NCBI RefSeq assembly: GCF_005884405.1 | Contig: NZ_VCAO01000002.1 | Coordinates: 186,001-250,000, forward strand | DNA length: 64,000 bases | Direction of reading: 5' to 3' | From: Qipengyuania marisflavi | Lineage (GTDB): Bacteria > Pseudomonadota > Alphaproteobacteria > Sphingomonadales > Sphingomonadaceae | Part shown: positions 9,100-18,785 of the stretch, in pieces | How positions within the stretch are numbered: the first letter of the stretch is position 1 | How the letters are laid out: every line of letters begins with the position of its first letter | Made by a program: the position numbers and the translations under genes | Notes under the pieces: generated by a model | What the model was told of the DNA's origin: nothing | The model's input: the letters and a program-made list of their open reading frames with translations, nothing else | Database searches by the model: none

Positions 9100-10212
9100 A
9101 TGCCCAACCAAGATGATCTACTCCCCATCGGCCTCGAAGACGCGCTGCCGCAGCGCGCCGCCGCGATCACGCGAACCATGCGCGCGGTGCTGGATGCGAT
9201 GGATGCGCATGGTTTCGACCGGGTGCGCCCCCCGCTGATCGAGTTCGAGCACTCGCTCGCTGGACGGATGGAGGGCGTGCACACGCGGCGCATGGCGCGC
9301 TTTACCGATCCCGAAAGCCTGCGCACGCTGGCCTTGCGCAGCGATATGACCCCGCAAATCGGGCGGATTGCCGCGACCAGCCTGTCTGCCGCCCCGCGCC
9401 CATTACGGCTGTGTTATGCAGGCGAAATTGCCGTGCTGCGCGCCGACCAGCTGGACCCCGCGCGCCAGCGCTTACAGATGGGGGCAGAGCTGATCGGCAG
9501 CGACAGCGTGGCCGCCGCAATCGAAATGGTGATGCTGGCCATCGACACGTTGAAGGCCGCCGGGATCGCTGATGTCTCGGTTGATTTCACGCTCCCCGAT
9601 CTGGTCGATACGCTGGCGCAGCAGGCGTTGCCGCTGGACGCTGGGCAGCGCGATGCGGTGCGCCGCGAACTGGATATGAAGGACGCTGGCGAACTGGCCG
9701 AAGTGGGGGGGCAGGCCTATCTGCCGCTGCTCTATGCCACCGGGCCGTTTGACGACGCGATCGAAAAGCTCTCCGCCATTGATGCAGGCGGCGCGCTGGC
9801 GAGCCGGATCAGCGGGCTGCGCGCAATTGCTGCTGCTGTCGGTGACAGTGCCCGCGTCACGCTGGACCCCAGCGAGCGGCACGGCTTTGAATATCAGAGC
9901 TGGTTCGGTTTCACGCTCTATGCCGGCGGCGCGCGCGGCGTTGCGGGCCGCGGCGGCAGCTATGCGATCCGCGGCAGTGACGAGGCCGCGACCGGGTTTT
10001 CGCTCTATATGGACCCGCTGCTAGAGGCCCTGGGCACGGCGTCAGAAGCGCTTCGCCAGACGCTATTCCTGCCATTGGACCACGATCATGCAGCGGCATC
10101 GCGGCTGCGCGCGATCGGCTGGCGCACGGTGGCGGCCATTGGCGAGGGTGACGATGCGGTGGCGCTGGGCTGCACACACCGGCTCAGCGGATCGGAAACC
10201 ATCGCGCTTTAG
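9100..10212 (+). CDS. hisZ: ATP phosphoribosyltransferase regulatory subunit HisZ
   Basis: Class II aminoacyl-tRNA-synthetase-like protein that regulates the short-form HisG, the first histidine biosynthesis enzyme. Its 370 residues carry motif-2-like features (TLALRSDMTPQIGRI) and a late FGFTLYAGGARGVAGRGG region resembling HisRS motif 3. ATG 9100 has GAAGAG eight bases upstream; GTG 9094 would add two residues. hisG is not in this window. Placement downstream of serA on the same strand makes an amino-acid biosynthesis transcript plausible. Confidence 0.88.
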   Translation: MPNQDDLLPIGLEDALPQRAAAITRTMRAVLDAMDAHGFDRVRPPLIEFEHSLAGRMEGVHTRRMARFTDPESLRTLALRSDMTPQIGRIAATSLSAAPRPLRLCYAGEIAVLRADQLDPARQRLQMGAELIGSDSVAAAIEMVMLAIDTLKAAGIADVSVDFTLPDLVDTLAQQALPLDAGQRDAVRRELDMKDAGELAEVGGQAYLPLLYATGPFDDAIEKLSAIDAGGALASRISGLRAIAAAVGDSARVTLDPSERHGFEYQSWFGFTLYAGGARGVAGRGGSYAIRGSDEAATGFSLYMDPLLEALGTASEALRQTLFLPLDHDHAAASRLRAIGWRTVAAIGEGDDAVALGCTHRLSGSETIAL

Positions 10213-10820
10213 ACGGCGCTGCGCCACTGGGGGTGTTTGACCATGATCCCGGTGAATAGCGCGGATGCTGTCATTTCCGCCAGCCAGCGCTGCACGCCGG
10301 ATAGCGGCTGCGCGGCGAACCAGTCCCGGTCGGTATGCGCAAACTGGCGCACAAACGGCATGATCGCCGCATCCGCCAGCATCCGTCGCTCTCCGCACAG
10401 ATAGGCGGATTTCGTCAGCCGCGCGTCTAGCTCACCAAGTATCGCCAGCCCGGCCGCGCGGTGCTCCTCTGACGCACCGGCATCGTCATAACGGCCCGCA
10501 TATTTGTACCTGTCGAGATGGTGTTTGAACGCCCCGTCATTCGCCGTGATCAGCGCCGTGTCATCACCCTCCAGCCACCCCTCGGGGTCGCTGCGGGCCA
10601 AAGCCCAGCGCATGATATCGAAACTTTCTGCGATCACGCTGCCATCGGGGCGGACCAGCACCGGCACGGTTCCCTTGGGGGATGCAGCCAGCATTTCGGC
10701 GGGCTTGTCGCGCAGCACCACTTCACGGTGTTGGTATTTGCATCCGCTAATCGCCAGCGCCATCCGCGTGCGCATCGCATAGGGGCAGCGGCGGAAGCTG
10801 TAGAGCACCATGTCAGCCAT
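10209..10820 (-). CDS. Glutathione S-transferase family protein
   Basis: A 203-residue cytosolic protein with an N-terminal thioredoxin-like GST domain ([17 protein letters not shown], then KGTVPVLV and [10 protein letters not shown]) and a helical C-terminal half. The CPYA motif suggests a glutaredoxin-like or omega-type active cysteine, so thiol-disulfide chemistry is likelier than classical conjugation. ATG 10820 overlaps the trhO stop; ATG 10811 is an alternative. It is probably cotranscribed with trhO. Its stop overlaps hisZ by 4 bp tail to tail. The substrate is unknown. Confidence 0.82.
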   Translation of the reverse strand: MADMVLYSFRRCPYAMRTRMALAISGCKYQHREVVLRDKPAEMLAASPKGTVPVLVRPDGSVIAESFDIMRWALARSDPEGWLEGDDTALITANDGAFKHHLDRYKYAGRYDDAGASEEHRAAGLAILGELDARLTKSAYLCGERRMLADAAIMPFVRQFAHTDRDWFAAQPLSGVQRWLAEMTASALFTGIMVKHPQWRSAV

Positions 10821-11811
10821 CGCCGCGCTGACCCTGCTTGGCACCAATATGCTCCTCTCCCCGCTGCTGGGCCAACGCGGTCTGGCGCTGGCGTTCGGCA
10901 TAGCGGGCACGTTGTTCGTCGGTGCGCTGGGCATGGCAATGCGGGCAGCTGACGCCGTCTTCAAACAGATCGGAGGCGCGGTCCGCCGCGTTCAACGGCA
11001 TCCGGCAGGCGCGGCACAATGTGTGATCGCCCACCGCCAGCCCGTGGCCCACGCTCACCCTTTCGTCGAACACAAAGCATTCACCCTGCCAGCGGCTGTC
11101 CGCTGCGGGCACTTTCTCCAGATAGGACAGGATCCCGCCTTTAAGATGATAGACGTCCTCCAGCCCTTCGCTCTTGAGGAAAGCGGTGGATTTTTCGCAG
11201 CGGATGCCGCCGGTACAGAACATCGCGATGCGCGGGGTTTTGCCGCCTGCTTCGAAAGCCGCGCGGCGGGCGCGGAACCAGTTGGGAAATTCGCTGAAAC
11301 TGTCGGTTTCGGGATCTATCGCCCCGGCGAAGCTGCCGATGCCGACTTCATAGGCATTGCGTGTGTCGATCACGACGGTATCGGGATCGTCGATCAGCGC
11401 GTTCCAATCCTCTGGCGCGACATAATGGCCCACGCCCTTGGCGGGATCGAGATCGGGCTGGCCCATCGTCACGATTTCGCGCTTCAGACGCACTTTCATG
11501 CGGTGGAACGGCATTTCGCCAGCGCGCGAAAACTTCACCTCCAGCGCCGCGCAACCGGGCAGCGCGCGGATTGAATCCAGCACCGCACCAATCGCGGCAT
11601 CGGACCCGGCCAGCGTGCCATTGATGCCCTCGGACGCCAGCAACAAAGTGCCGCGCACGCCCGCATCATCGCAAGCGGCCTGCAATGCGGGTTTCAGCGC
11701 GGCAGGGTCGGCGAACCGGGTGAAGTGATATAGCGCAGCGATCAGTATGGGGGCGGTCTGGGTCAATGATGTCTTGCGGTTTGAGTGGGCAGGGCAGCGG
11801 GCCGATAGCAT
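10813..11811 (-). CDS. trhO: tRNA uridine(34) hydroxylase TrhO (rhodanese domain)
   Basis: Oxygen-dependent enzyme making 5-hydroxyuridine at the wobble position of tRNAs (family known as YceA/UPF0176). The N-terminal domain begins [15 protein letters not shown]. The rhodanese domain has the active cysteine in [11 protein letters not shown], and the C-terminus carries a Cys-rich CRACRMPLN...CPHCH zinc-like segment. Length from ATG 11811 is 332 residues. Homologues usually have only a few residues before ALYHF, so TTG 11766 is a real alternative start. GST follows with overlap. Confidence 0.87.
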   Translation of the reverse strand: MLSARCPAHSNRKTSLTQTAPILIAALYHFTRFADPAALKPALQAACDDAGVRGTLLLASEGINGTLAGSDAAIGAVLDSIRALPGCAALEVKFSRAGEMPFHRMKVRLKREIVTMGQPDLDPAKGVGHYVAPEDWNALIDDPDTVVIDTRNAYEVGIGSFAGAIDPETDSFSEFPNWFRARRAAFEAGGKTPRIAMFCTGGIRCEKSTAFLKSEGLEDVYHLKGGILSYLEKVPAADSRWQGECFVFDERVSVGHGLAVGDHTLCRACRMPLNAADRASDLFEDGVSCPHCHAQRTDEQRARYAERQRQTALAQQRGEEHIGAKQGQRGDG

Positions 11812-11841
11812 CCTATAGCCCGCGCTGCACCTGCGCATAGC

Positions 11842-12657
11842 TCAGTTAAAGTCGGCAGGGTCCGGCCCCATCCGTCCATCGGCGCTGTCCAGCGCGTCGA
11901 TCGCGGCCATCTGATCGCCGGTCAGATCAAAATCCAGCGCCTGGAAATTTGCTGCCATGTGATCGCGGCTGGATGCCTTGGGAATGGCGCACAGGCCGTG
12001 CTGCATATGCCAGCGCAGGATCACTGCAGAGGCGGGCTGGCCGGTCGCCTCGGCAATCGTCTTCACCGCAGCATTGTCCATGCCGCCGCCCTGGCCCAGC
12101 GGGGACCAGCTTTGCGTCACAATCCCCAGCTCTTCATGCACCGCGCGCAATGCGCGTTGCTGAAATCCGGGATGCAGTTCGATCTGGTTGAGTGCAGGGA
12201 CCACGCCGGTTTCGTCGATAACCCGCCGCAGATCCTCTTCGCGGAAGTTGGAGACCCCGATGGATTTGGCCTTGCCCTCTTCCCGCAGCCCAATCAGCGC
12301 GCGCCAGCTGTCGGTGAACAAGTCCTTTTCCGGACAGGGCCAGTGGATCAGCAGCATATCCACCGATTCGCGGCCCAGCCGCTCAAGACATTTGTCCGCC
12401 GCCTTTTTCGTCCGGTCGAACCCCTGGCTTTCATTCCAGATCTTGGTTTGCAGGAAGATGCCGCCCGCATCGCGCAGGCCTTCGCCCACGCCGCGCTCGT
12501 TCTGGTAAATCGCCGCAGTGTCGACCATCGGATAGCCGACCTCCACCGCCGTGCGCACGGCGTCTGCCGCTTTGTCTTCGTCAATCTGCCAGGTGCCAAA
12601 GCCCAGCTGGGGCAGCTGGCGGCCATCGTTCAGGGCGAGTGTGGGGGTATCGGTCAT
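11842..12657 (-). CDS. Aldo/keto reductase
   Basis: A 271-residue NADPH-dependent (alpha/beta)8-barrel reductase of the 2,5-diketo-D-gluconate reductase type. The tetrad is visible: Asp and Tyr in DTAAIYQNE, Lys in TKIWN, His in LIHWP. The NADPH-binding C-terminal part has IPKASSRDH. ATG 12657 follows AGGAGA. It is a single gene, divergent from purA and 30 bp before the trhO leader. The physiological substrate cannot be deduced; detoxification of reactive carbonyls is common in this family. Confidence 0.88.
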   Translation of the reverse strand: MTDTPTLALNDGRQLPQLGFGTWQIDEDKAADAVRTAVEVGYPMVDTAAIYQNERGVGEGLRDAGGIFLQTKIWNESQGFDRTKKAADKCLERLGRESVDMLLIHWPCPEKDLFTDSWRALIGLREEGKAKSIGVSNFREEDLRRVIDETGVVPALNQIELHPGFQQRALRAVHEELGIVTQSWSPLGQGGGMDNAAVKTIAEATGQPASAVILRWHMQHGLCAIPKASSRDHMAANFQALDFDLTGDQMAAIDALDSADGRMGPDPADFN

Positions 12658-12827
12658 GAAATCTCCTGTGTTCACCAGCCCAACGGCGGCGGCGCGCAAT
12701 CTTTCCGCAGCCATTTCCTACAGCCGCGCAAGCTGGCATGGAGGCGGCGAATAAGCACCGCGCGATGTTGCCCCGCTCACCGGCTTGCCCTAGGGCGCGG
12801 CGGGCTTTTTTTCGAAGGATAGCTAGC

Positions 12828-14117
12828 TTGGCAAATGTCACCGTAATCGGCGCCCAATGGGGCGATGAAGGCAAAGGCAAGATCGTCGACTGGCTGGCCA
12901 GCCGCGCCGATGCCGTCGTGCGTTTTCAGGGCGGGCACAATGCCGGTCACACGCTGGTGGTGGGCGATACCACCTACAAGCTGTCATTATTGCCCAGCGG
13001 CATCGTTACCGGCACACTGTCGATTATCGGCAATGGCGTGGTGCTGGACCCGTGGGCGCTGAAGGCGGAAATCGCCAAGCTGGAAGGGCAGGGCGTCACC
13101 ATCAACCCTGACAATCTGGCAGTGGCTGACAATTGCCCGCTAATCCTGCCGATCCACCGCGATCTGGACGGCCTGCGCGAAACCGCAGCGGGCAGCGGCA
13201 AGATCGGCACCACCGGACGCGGCATCGGCCCGGCGTATGAAGATAAGGTTGGCCGCCGCGCGATCCGCGTGTGCGATCTGGCGCATCTGGACCATCTGGA
13301 ACCGCAGCTCGACCGGTTGTGCGCGCATCACGATGCGCTGCGTGCCGGGTTTGAAGAACCGCCGGTGGACCGCGAGCGCTTGCTGCGCGATCTGCGCGAA
13401 ATTGCGCCCTTCGTGCTGCAATATGCGCAGCCGGTGTGGAAACGCCTGAAGAAGGTCCGCAAGGCGGGCGCCAAGATTCTGTTCGAGGGCGCGCAGGGCG
13501 TGCTGCTCGATGTCGATCACGGCACCTATCCCTTCGTCACCAGCTCCAACACGGTCAGCGGCACTGCTGCATCGGGCAGCGGGCTTGGCCCCAATTCCAC
13601 CGGCTTTGTGCTGGGTATCGTCAAGGCGTACACCACCCGCGTCGGCAGCGGTCCGTTCCCCACCGAACTGGACGATGAAAACGGTCAGCGGCTGGGCGAG
13701 CGCGGGCATGAATTCGGCACCGTCACCGGACGCCAGCGGCGGTGCGGCTGGTTCGATGCGGTGCTGGTCCGGCAAAGCTGCGCGATCAGCGGCGTGACCG
13801 GCATCGCGCTGACCAAGCTGGATGTGCTCGACGGGTTTGCGACAGTGAAAATCTGCACCGGTTACCGCCTGCACGGCAAGATCATGGATTATTTCCCCAG
13901 CCACTCCGCTGATCAGGCGGCGGTTGAGCCGATCTATGAAGAAATGGACGGCTGGCAGGAAACGACCGCCGGCGCGCGCAGCTGGGCCGATCTGCCCGCT
14001 CAGGCGATCAAATATATCCAGCGCGTGCAGGAATTGATCGAAACCCCCGTAGCGCTGATCTCGACCAGCCCCGAACGCGACGACACCATTCTGGTGCGCG
14101 ATCCGTTCATGGATTGA
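12828..14117 (+). CDS. purA: Adenylosuccinate synthetase (TTG start)
   Basis: Catalyses GTP-dependent formation of adenylosuccinate from IMP and aspartate in AMP synthesis. The 429 residues are the family length. The N-terminal GTP loop [11 protein letters not shown] is followed by the IMP-binding HNAGHT segment and [13 protein letters not shown]. The start is a TTG: the conserved N-terminus [11 protein letters not shown] begins right after it and AAGGA lies eight bases upstream. Upstream ATGs would add poorly conserved residues. It is probably monocistronic or cotranscribed with the L,D-transpeptidase gene 20 bp downstream. Confidence 0.95.
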   Translation: MANVTVIGAQWGDEGKGKIVDWLASRADAVVRFQGGHNAGHTLVVGDTTYKLSLLPSGIVTGTLSIIGNGVVLDPWALKAEIAKLEGQGVTINPDNLAVADNCPLILPIHRDLDGLRETAAGSGKIGTTGRGIGPAYEDKVGRRAIRVCDLAHLDHLEPQLDRLCAHHDALRAGFEEPPVDRERLLRDLREIAPFVLQYAQPVWKRLKKVRKAGAKILFEGAQGVLLDVDHGTYPFVTSSNTVSGTAASGSGLGPNSTGFVLGIVKAYTTRVGSGPFPTELDDENGQRLGERGHEFGTVTGRQRRCGWFDAVLVRQSCAISGVTGIALTKLDVLDGFATVKICTGYRLHGKIMDYFPSHSADQAAVEPIYEEMDGWQETTAGARSWADLPAQAIKYIQRVQELIETPVALISTSPERDDTILVRDPFMD

Positions 14118-14136
14118 TAGGGCAGGAGCGGCTAGA

Positions 14137-14646
14137 GTGCCTGCCATGATGCGCGCTCTGTCCGCCCTGCTGCTGTTGCTCGCCGCCTGCGCCCAGCCTG
14201 TTCCGGCAGCGCGTGCGCAGGCAGAGCAGGTGGCCGATCTGGTAGTGATCGACAAGTCGGAGCGGACGCTGTGGGTCTATTCCGGCGACATCATCATCCG
14301 CACCTATCGCGGCCTGCAATTCGGTGACGCGCCTCAGGGGCACAAGCAATTTGAAGGCGATGAGCGCACGCCCGAAGGCCGCTATACCATCGATTACGGG
14401 AACGAGCAGAGCAGCTATTATCTCAGTCTGCACATCTCCTATCCCAATGCGCAGGACCGCGCCTTTGCCAAGGCGCGGGGCCGGTCACCGGGCGGGCTGA
14501 TCTTCATCCATGGCCAGCCCAACGGCCTGCCCACCGGGCGCATTCCCGGCGACTGGACCGATGGCTGCATCGCGCTGACCAATGCCGAGATTACCGAGCT
14601 GTGGGGATTGGTCCCCGACGGCACGCCGATCTACATCCGCGCCTAG
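14137..14646 (+). CDS. L,D-transpeptidase-family (YkuD) lipoprotein
   Basis: Probable periplasmic cell-wall enzyme of 169 residues. The lipobox LAAC places a lipidated cysteine at residue 18. The YkuD catalytic signature is present: H125 in FIHG and C144 in GDWTDGCIAL. GTG 14137 is preferred because AGGAG sits eight bases upstream; ATG 14146 or 14149 would be too far from it. Substrate type (3-3 crosslinking, lipoprotein attachment or other) cannot be told. The stop overlaps the convergent gene by 4 bp. Confidence 0.86.
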   Translation: MPAMMRALSALLLLLAACAQPVPAARAQAEQVADLVVIDKSERTLWVYSGDIIIRTYRGLQFGDAPQGHKQFEGDERTPEGRYTIDYGNEQSSYYLSLHISYPNAQDRAFAKARGRSPGGLIFIHGQPNGLPTGRIPGDWTDGCIALTNAEITELWGLVPDGTPIYIRA

Positions 14647-15017
14647 GCCTCCCCACCGGGACGCATGGCCAGCTGCAATTGCAGCCGCTTCACTTCGCGC
14701 AGAATGCTCAGCATGTTCATGCGGCTGAACATCCATTGCTTCAGGAAACCCTGCATGATCAGCAGCGCCAGCGTGACCGCCGCCCAGCGGATGATCGCTG
14801 CGGTGTCTGCCACGGTGAACACCTGCCAGGCCGAATAAACCAGCCCCAGCCCGATCACGAAGGACAGCACAAAGGCCATCTTCGCCCAGCCGCCCAGCGG
14901 CCCGGTCAGGCTGTCGCCGATCTGCCGGTATAATCCCCGGTCGCTTTCCAGGCTCGCCAGGAACGCCTGATCATCGGCGCCCAGACCCTCGCTGATCCGT
15001 GTGTCGAAATCGGTCAT
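14643..15017 (-). CDS. Two-helix membrane protein (DUF6768-like), sigma-factor partner
   Basis: 124 residues with a soluble N-terminus and two transmembrane helices at about 46-67 and 74-94, then a basic amphipathic tail. Its ATG overlaps the ECF sigma-factor stop by one base (TAATG), so the two are translated together. In alphaproteobacteria such small membrane proteins beside ECF sigma genes are often described as DUF6768; acting as an anti-sigma factor is a contextual inference, not visible in motifs. Confidence 0.72.
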   Translation of the reverse strand: MTDFDTRISEGLGADDQAFLASLESDRGLYRQIGDSLTGPLGGWAKMAFVLSFVIGLGLVYSAWQVFTVADTAAIIRWAAVTLALLIMQGFLKQWMFSRMNMLSILREVKRLQLQLAMRPGGEA

Positions 15018-15577
15018 TATTCGTCTCCTTTCAGCGCCGCTTTCAATTTGCGGCGGGCATGGAACAGGCGCGTCTTGGCTGTGCCCAGCGGCACCTCCTG
15101 CACCTCGGCAATCTCGGCGAGAGTCAGCCCCTCGACGAAGAACAATTGGGCGGCCAGCCGCTGGTCAGCGGGCAGCGCAGCAAAGGCATTGCGCAGATCA
15201 ATCGCTGCATCCGGCTCTGGCAACGCAGCGTGTTCGGTCTCCAGCGGTGCCTCGGTCCCGCGCCGGGTTTGTGCGCGGCGAATGGTATCGGCGCAGCGGC
15301 GGCGCAGGATCGCAAAGGCCCAGGGCGCAAACCGTGCCGGATCGCGCAGACTGCCGATGCCGCGCAGGATCGCCAGCCAGCTGTCCTGCACCGCGCTCAC
15401 CGCAGATTCGTCCTCACCCAACAGCCTGCGCGCGGTGCGCAGCAACCGTGGCTGCCAGCGCCGCGCCAGCCGCTCGGCAGCGGCGCGGTCACCGGCCTGG
15501 AGCATGGTGACGAGCAGTTCGTCATACAGCTGGCCCGCGCCGGGCAGTGTGACCTGCTGTGTCCCCGCTTGCATCAT
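15017..15577 (-). CDS. ECF RNA polymerase sigma factor
   Basis: A 186-residue sigma-70-family protein with region 2 (RRWQPRLLRTARRLLG through WAFAILRRRCADTIRR) and region 4 (FFVEGLTLAEIAEVQEVPLGTAKTR as the helix-turn-helix). There is no extra C-terminal domain. It is the first gene of a two-gene unit with the membrane protein, the usual arrangement for stress-responsive sigma/anti-sigma pairs. The inducing signal is unknown. ATG at 15577, with a second in-frame ATG one codon later. Confidence 0.9.
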   Translation of the reverse strand: MMQAGTQQVTLPGAGQLYDELLVTMLQAGDRAAAERLARRWQPRLLRTARRLLGEDESAVSAVQDSWLAILRGIGSLRDPARFAPWAFAILRRRCADTIRRAQTRRGTEAPLETEHAALPEPDAAIDLRNAFAALPADQRLAAQLFFVEGLTLAEIAEVQEVPLGTAKTRLFHARRKLKAALKGDE

Positions 15578-15657
15578 GGCCCTATAGTCGCAGGCCGGAC
15601 GTCAAAGGTTCAATCTTGGGAGCGAATATCTCCAAAATCTTGACATGATCCGTGTTT

Positions 15658-15672
15658 GTTCTCATCCTGTTC
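15658..15672 (+). promoter_or_regulatory. Candidate LexA (SOS) box, GTTC-N7-GTTC
   Basis: Perfect GTTC (15658-15661), seven bases, GTTC (15669-15672), the form known for alphaproteobacterial LexA. It lies 28 bp before the winged-helix gene and just downstream of a TTGACA (15640-15645) that fits a -35, so LexA would cover the -10 region. Confidence 0.5.
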
Positions 15673-15700
15673 GAAACTTTCGGGCAAGGAGTGCGAATCG

Positions 15701-16666
15701 ATGCAGGCGGATTTTGCTTATCAGGCGGCGCAGGATTCGGCCGGTTGCCAATTGGCGGTGACGATCATCGCCGACCGCGAGCTTATTCGCGCCCAATTGC
15801 ATGATGATGCAGAGGCGGCCGGGTTCCGGGTGATCGAATGCTGCACTCTGGAGGACTATGCGCAGGCGGGAATTGCCTCACTGGGGGACTTGCTGCTGAT
15901 CGACTGCGCACAGGTCGATGCGCAGGATATGGCGCAATTGTCGCGGCTGGATATCCGTGCGGGCAAGGCGGGCGCGCAGATGGTGGTGGCCACCAGCATG
16001 GCGGCGCTGGATGCGGTGTTTGGCTGCTTTGCACTGTCCGGCCCGCAAATTCTGGTCGATCCGGGCCGGGCCGAACGGGTGATCGCGATTGGCCGGGCGC
16101 TGGCGCATGTGCCCAATCTGCGGCTGCGCGAACTCGATGAGGAAGATCGGCTGATGTTGCTGCGCCTGACTGAGCAAGTCGGGCAGATTGCAATGCGGCT
16201 GGAACGGACATCGCCGGGCAAGAGTGCATCGGGCGGGGCGTTCCGGCTCGAATCCCCTGCACCGGCATGGCGCGGTCAGGGCGAGGAATATCTGGTCGAG
16301 GCCAAGGTGCGGGCAAGGCTGCCTGAACCCGCTTTGCTGCGGCGCATTCTCAAGGCGCGTCAGGCCCGCGCGCGGTTCTTCGATGGCGATCTTTTCGCCG
16401 ATCCTGCGTGGGATATGCTGCTCGACCTTGCCGCCGCACGCGGGGAAGGGCTGCGCGTCAGCGTGACCTCTCTGTGTATTGCCGCCGGCGTGCCCGCGAC
16501 CACAGCGCTGCGGTGGATCGGGCAGATGGTGGAGGCGGGGTTGCTGCTGCGTGTGCAGGACCCGGAAGACCGCCGCCGTGCCTTTATCGCGCTAGCGGAC
16601 ACCAGTGCCGCCGCGCTGGCGAATTACTTTGCAGAAGTGGGCACTGCCGAACTTGCGGCGGTGTGA
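15701..16666 (+). CDS. Winged-helix (MarR-like) DNA-binding protein, uncharacterised
   Basis: 321 residues. The C-terminal third looks like a MarR-type winged helix (LRVSVTSLCIAAGVPATTALRWIGQMVEAGLLLRV, then DPEDRRRAF). The N-terminal part resembles a degenerate receiver-like alpha/beta domain (VTIIADRELIRAQLHD, LLLIDCAQ). ATG 15701 is preceded by AAGGA with about ten bases spacing. It is divergent from the ECF sigma gene. The candidate SOS box upstream suggests DNA-damage control, but its targets are unknown. The 3' end overlaps the convergent siroheme gene by 43 bp. Confidence 0.75.
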   Translation: MQADFAYQAAQDSAGCQLAVTIIADRELIRAQLHDDAEAAGFRVIECCTLEDYAQAGIASLGDLLLIDCAQVDAQDMAQLSRLDIRAGKAGAQMVVATSMAALDAVFGCFALSGPQILVDPGRAERVIAIGRALAHVPNLRLRELDEEDRLMLLRLTEQVGQIAMRLERTSPGKSASGGAFRLESPAPAWRGQGEEYLVEAKVRARLPEPALLRRILKARQARARFFDGDLFADPAWDMLLDLAAARGEGLRVSVTSLCIAAGVPATTALRWIGQMVEAGLLLRVQDPEDRRRAFIALADTSAAALANYFAEVGTAELAAV

Positions 16667-17451
16667 TCCGCGCGCCGCAGCACCACGGTGAGGCCGGTCT
16701 GCGGTTCCGGCTGCGCGCTCAGCAATTGCCGCACGGCATCGGCCCGCGCACGGATCAGGATCGCCTCGGCCACGCCGGGATCGTGCAGCACCCGGTCGGC
16801 CATGCCCAAGGCGCGCGCCTGCCGCAGGGTCAGGTCTTCGGGATCATCGCTGGTGAGCGTGAATTCCACTGTCTGTGCGGTGTCATCCACGGCTGCGCCT
16901 GAAAGCCAGTCCGTTACCCGCTCGCCGCTCGCCGGATCGAACGGATCAAGCGTGCCGCCCTGCGCCAGCGCGGTATCCAGCGCCCGCCGCCGCTCGTCAC
17001 CGCCCGGAAAGCGCGCCCGCAATGCTGCGCGCGTTTCGTGCAATGCCGCCGCCAGTCGGCCCAGCGATTGCGGCAGGATCGCCTCCAGCCGCAGCCGGAT
17101 ATGTTTCGCCAGTCCTGCTGATGCTCCGCCCGTGCTGACCGCTACCAGCACCGGATTGCGGTCGAGAATGCTCGGCGTGGTAAAATCGCACAGCTCGGGC
17201 CGGTCCGCGACATTGACCAGCAGCCCGCGCCGTTTCAACCGCAGCGCCGCTGCTTCTGCCGCGCCTGTATCCTCCAGCGCCACAAAGGCCAGCCGCGCAT
17301 GATGCGCTTCGGCCTCGCTGCACACAGCGCCGCCAGCCCGCCGGATCAGCCGCCGCTTGGCCACTGCCATATCGCCGTCGCCCACCACCACGACGCGGGT
17401 TCCGGCGATGCGGTGGAACAGCGGCAGGGAATGCATCGCGCCGCCGGTCAT
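16624..17451 (-). CDS. Precorrin-2 dehydrogenase / sirohydrochlorin ferrochelatase-like
   Basis: 275-residue protein like the N-terminal half of siroheme synthase CysG: NAD-dependent oxidation of precorrin-2 and iron insertion, making siroheme for sulfite and nitrite reductases. The NAD-binding loop reads VVVVGDGDMAVAKRR, followed by the LLVNVADRPELCDFTTPS segment typical of the family. No methyltransferase domain is attached. ATG 17451 forms an ATGA overlap with the lysA stop. The linkage to lysA looks like transcriptional convenience rather than shared pathway. Confidence 0.83.
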   Translation of the reverse strand: MTGGAMHSLPLFHRIAGTRVVVVGDGDMAVAKRRLIRRAGGAVCSEAEAHHARLAFVALEDTGAAEAAALRLKRRGLLVNVADRPELCDFTTPSILDRNPVLVAVSTGGASAGLAKHIRLRLEAILPQSLGRLAAALHETRAALRARFPGGDERRRALDTALAQGGTLDPFDPASGERVTDWLSGAAVDDTAQTVEFTLTSDDPEDLTLRQARALGMADRVLHDPGVAEAILIRARADAVRQLLSAQPEPQTGLTVVLRRADHTAASSAVPTSAK

Positions 17452-18710
17452 GCCAGCCACTCGGGCACGCGTTCGGCCCCCATGATCGCGTCAGCGGGGA
17501 TCCGGTCCGCTACCACGGCAAACTGGTCGCCATCCACCAGCACTTCGGCCACAAAGCCGCGCGAATTGTAGGAGCTGGCCATAGTTGCGCCGTATGCTCC
17601 GGCGGTGCGGAACACCGCCAGATCGCCGGGGGCCAGCGTGTCGCACATTCGGTCCATCGCAAAGGTATCGCCGGTCTCGCAGATCGGCCCGACAATATGC
17701 GCCGGGGCCAGCTCCCCGCTGGGTTCCACCGCGTCGAAATCATGCCACGCACCATACAGCGCCGGGCGCGCCAGATCGTTCATCGCGGCATCGACAATCA
17801 CGAAGGGCGGCCCGCCCGCGCTGCGTTTGGAGCGGATGACACGGGTCAGCAGCACACCTGCATTGCCCGCGATCACACGGCCCGGTTCGAATGTCAGCGC
17901 GACGTTCCAGTCCCGCGTCACCCGCGCCACCATCGCGCCATATTCCGCCGGAGTGGGCAGCACTTCGCCCGCTTTGTAGGGCACGCCAAGGCCGCCGCCG
18001 AGATCGGCATGGGTCACCGCGCAACCCCGCTTGCGCAACTGGCCGATCAGCGCGCCGACACGTCCGAAGGCATCCTCCAGCGGTTCAAGGCTGGCCAGCT
18101 GGCTGCCGATATGCACCGCAATTCCGCGCATTTCGAGGCCTGCTTCATCCGCCAGCGCGGCGTAGATATCCGCCGCCCTATCCAGCGGTACGCCAAACTT
18201 GTTCTCGCGTTTGCCGGTCGAAATCTTGTCATGCGTGCGCGCATCGACATCGGGATTGACGCGTAGCGCGCAGGCGGCGCGGTGGCCGTGACGCTGCGCC
18301 AGCAGGGACAGCTCGTAACCCTCTTCCTCGCTTTCGAGGTTGAACTGGCCAATCCCCGCCTCCAGCGCCTGCAGCAATTCGGCATGCGTTTTGCCGACAC
18401 CCGAAAACACGATCTTGCCCGGCGCCATGCCCGCCGCCAGCGCGCGCGTCAGCTCGCCGCCTGAAACGACATCGGCGCCGAAGCCTTGTTTCTGGAGCAC
18501 TTTGAGCACGGCCAGATTGGGATTGGCCTTCACCGCAAAGGCGATCTGCGGGTTGTCCAGCGCGGACAATGCCTCGCGGAACACTCGTGCGTGGCGTTCC
18601 AGCGTGGCGCGCGAATAGACGTAAACCGGCGTTCCGACCGCCTCGGCAATCGCTGGCAGCGGCACATCCTCGGCGTGCAATATGCCGCCGCGATAAGTGA
18701 AATGGTCCAT
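17448..18710 (-). CDS. lysA: Diaminopimelate decarboxylase
   Basis: PLP enzyme making L-lysine from meso-diaminopimelate. 420 residues of fold-type III. The PLP lysine is K61 in AFAVKANPN; HIGSQL, the glycine-rich LGGGLG loop and the CETGD motif of the second active-site face follow. It stands in the order argH, lptM-like, lysA, siroheme gene, and the small lipoprotein next to lysA recurs in many proteobacteria. The stop overlaps the next start as ATGA. Confidence 0.95.
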   Translation of the reverse strand: MDHFTYRGGILHAEDVPLPAIAEAVGTPVYVYSRATLERHARVFREALSALDNPQIAFAVKANPNLAVLKVLQKQGFGADVVSGGELTRALAAGMAPGKIVFSGVGKTHAELLQALEAGIGQFNLESEEEGYELSLLAQRHGHRAACALRVNPDVDARTHDKISTGKRENKFGVPLDRAADIYAALADEAGLEMRGIAVHIGSQLASLEPLEDAFGRVGALIGQLRKRGCAVTHADLGGGLGVPYKAGEVLPTPAEYGAMVARVTRDWNVALTFEPGRVIAGNAGVLLTRVIRSKRSAGGPPFVIVDAAMNDLARPALYGAWHDFDAVEPSGELAPAHIVGPICETGDTFAMDRMCDTLAPGDLAVFRTAGAYGATMASSYNSRGFVAEVLVDGDQFAVVADRIPADAIMGAERVPEWLA

Positions 18711-18785
18711 GATCAGCGCCTTTGCAGACCCCGCAGTGCGCTGTCGAGCAAGCCTTGCTTGGCAGGCTGCAACCTGCCGCGAAGC

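Noticed and set aside
7300-9111. 603-codon minus-strand ORF opposite serA
   Set aside because: Pure antisense shadow of serA in high-GC DNA: the composition is skewed to His/Arg/Gln and there is no domain.
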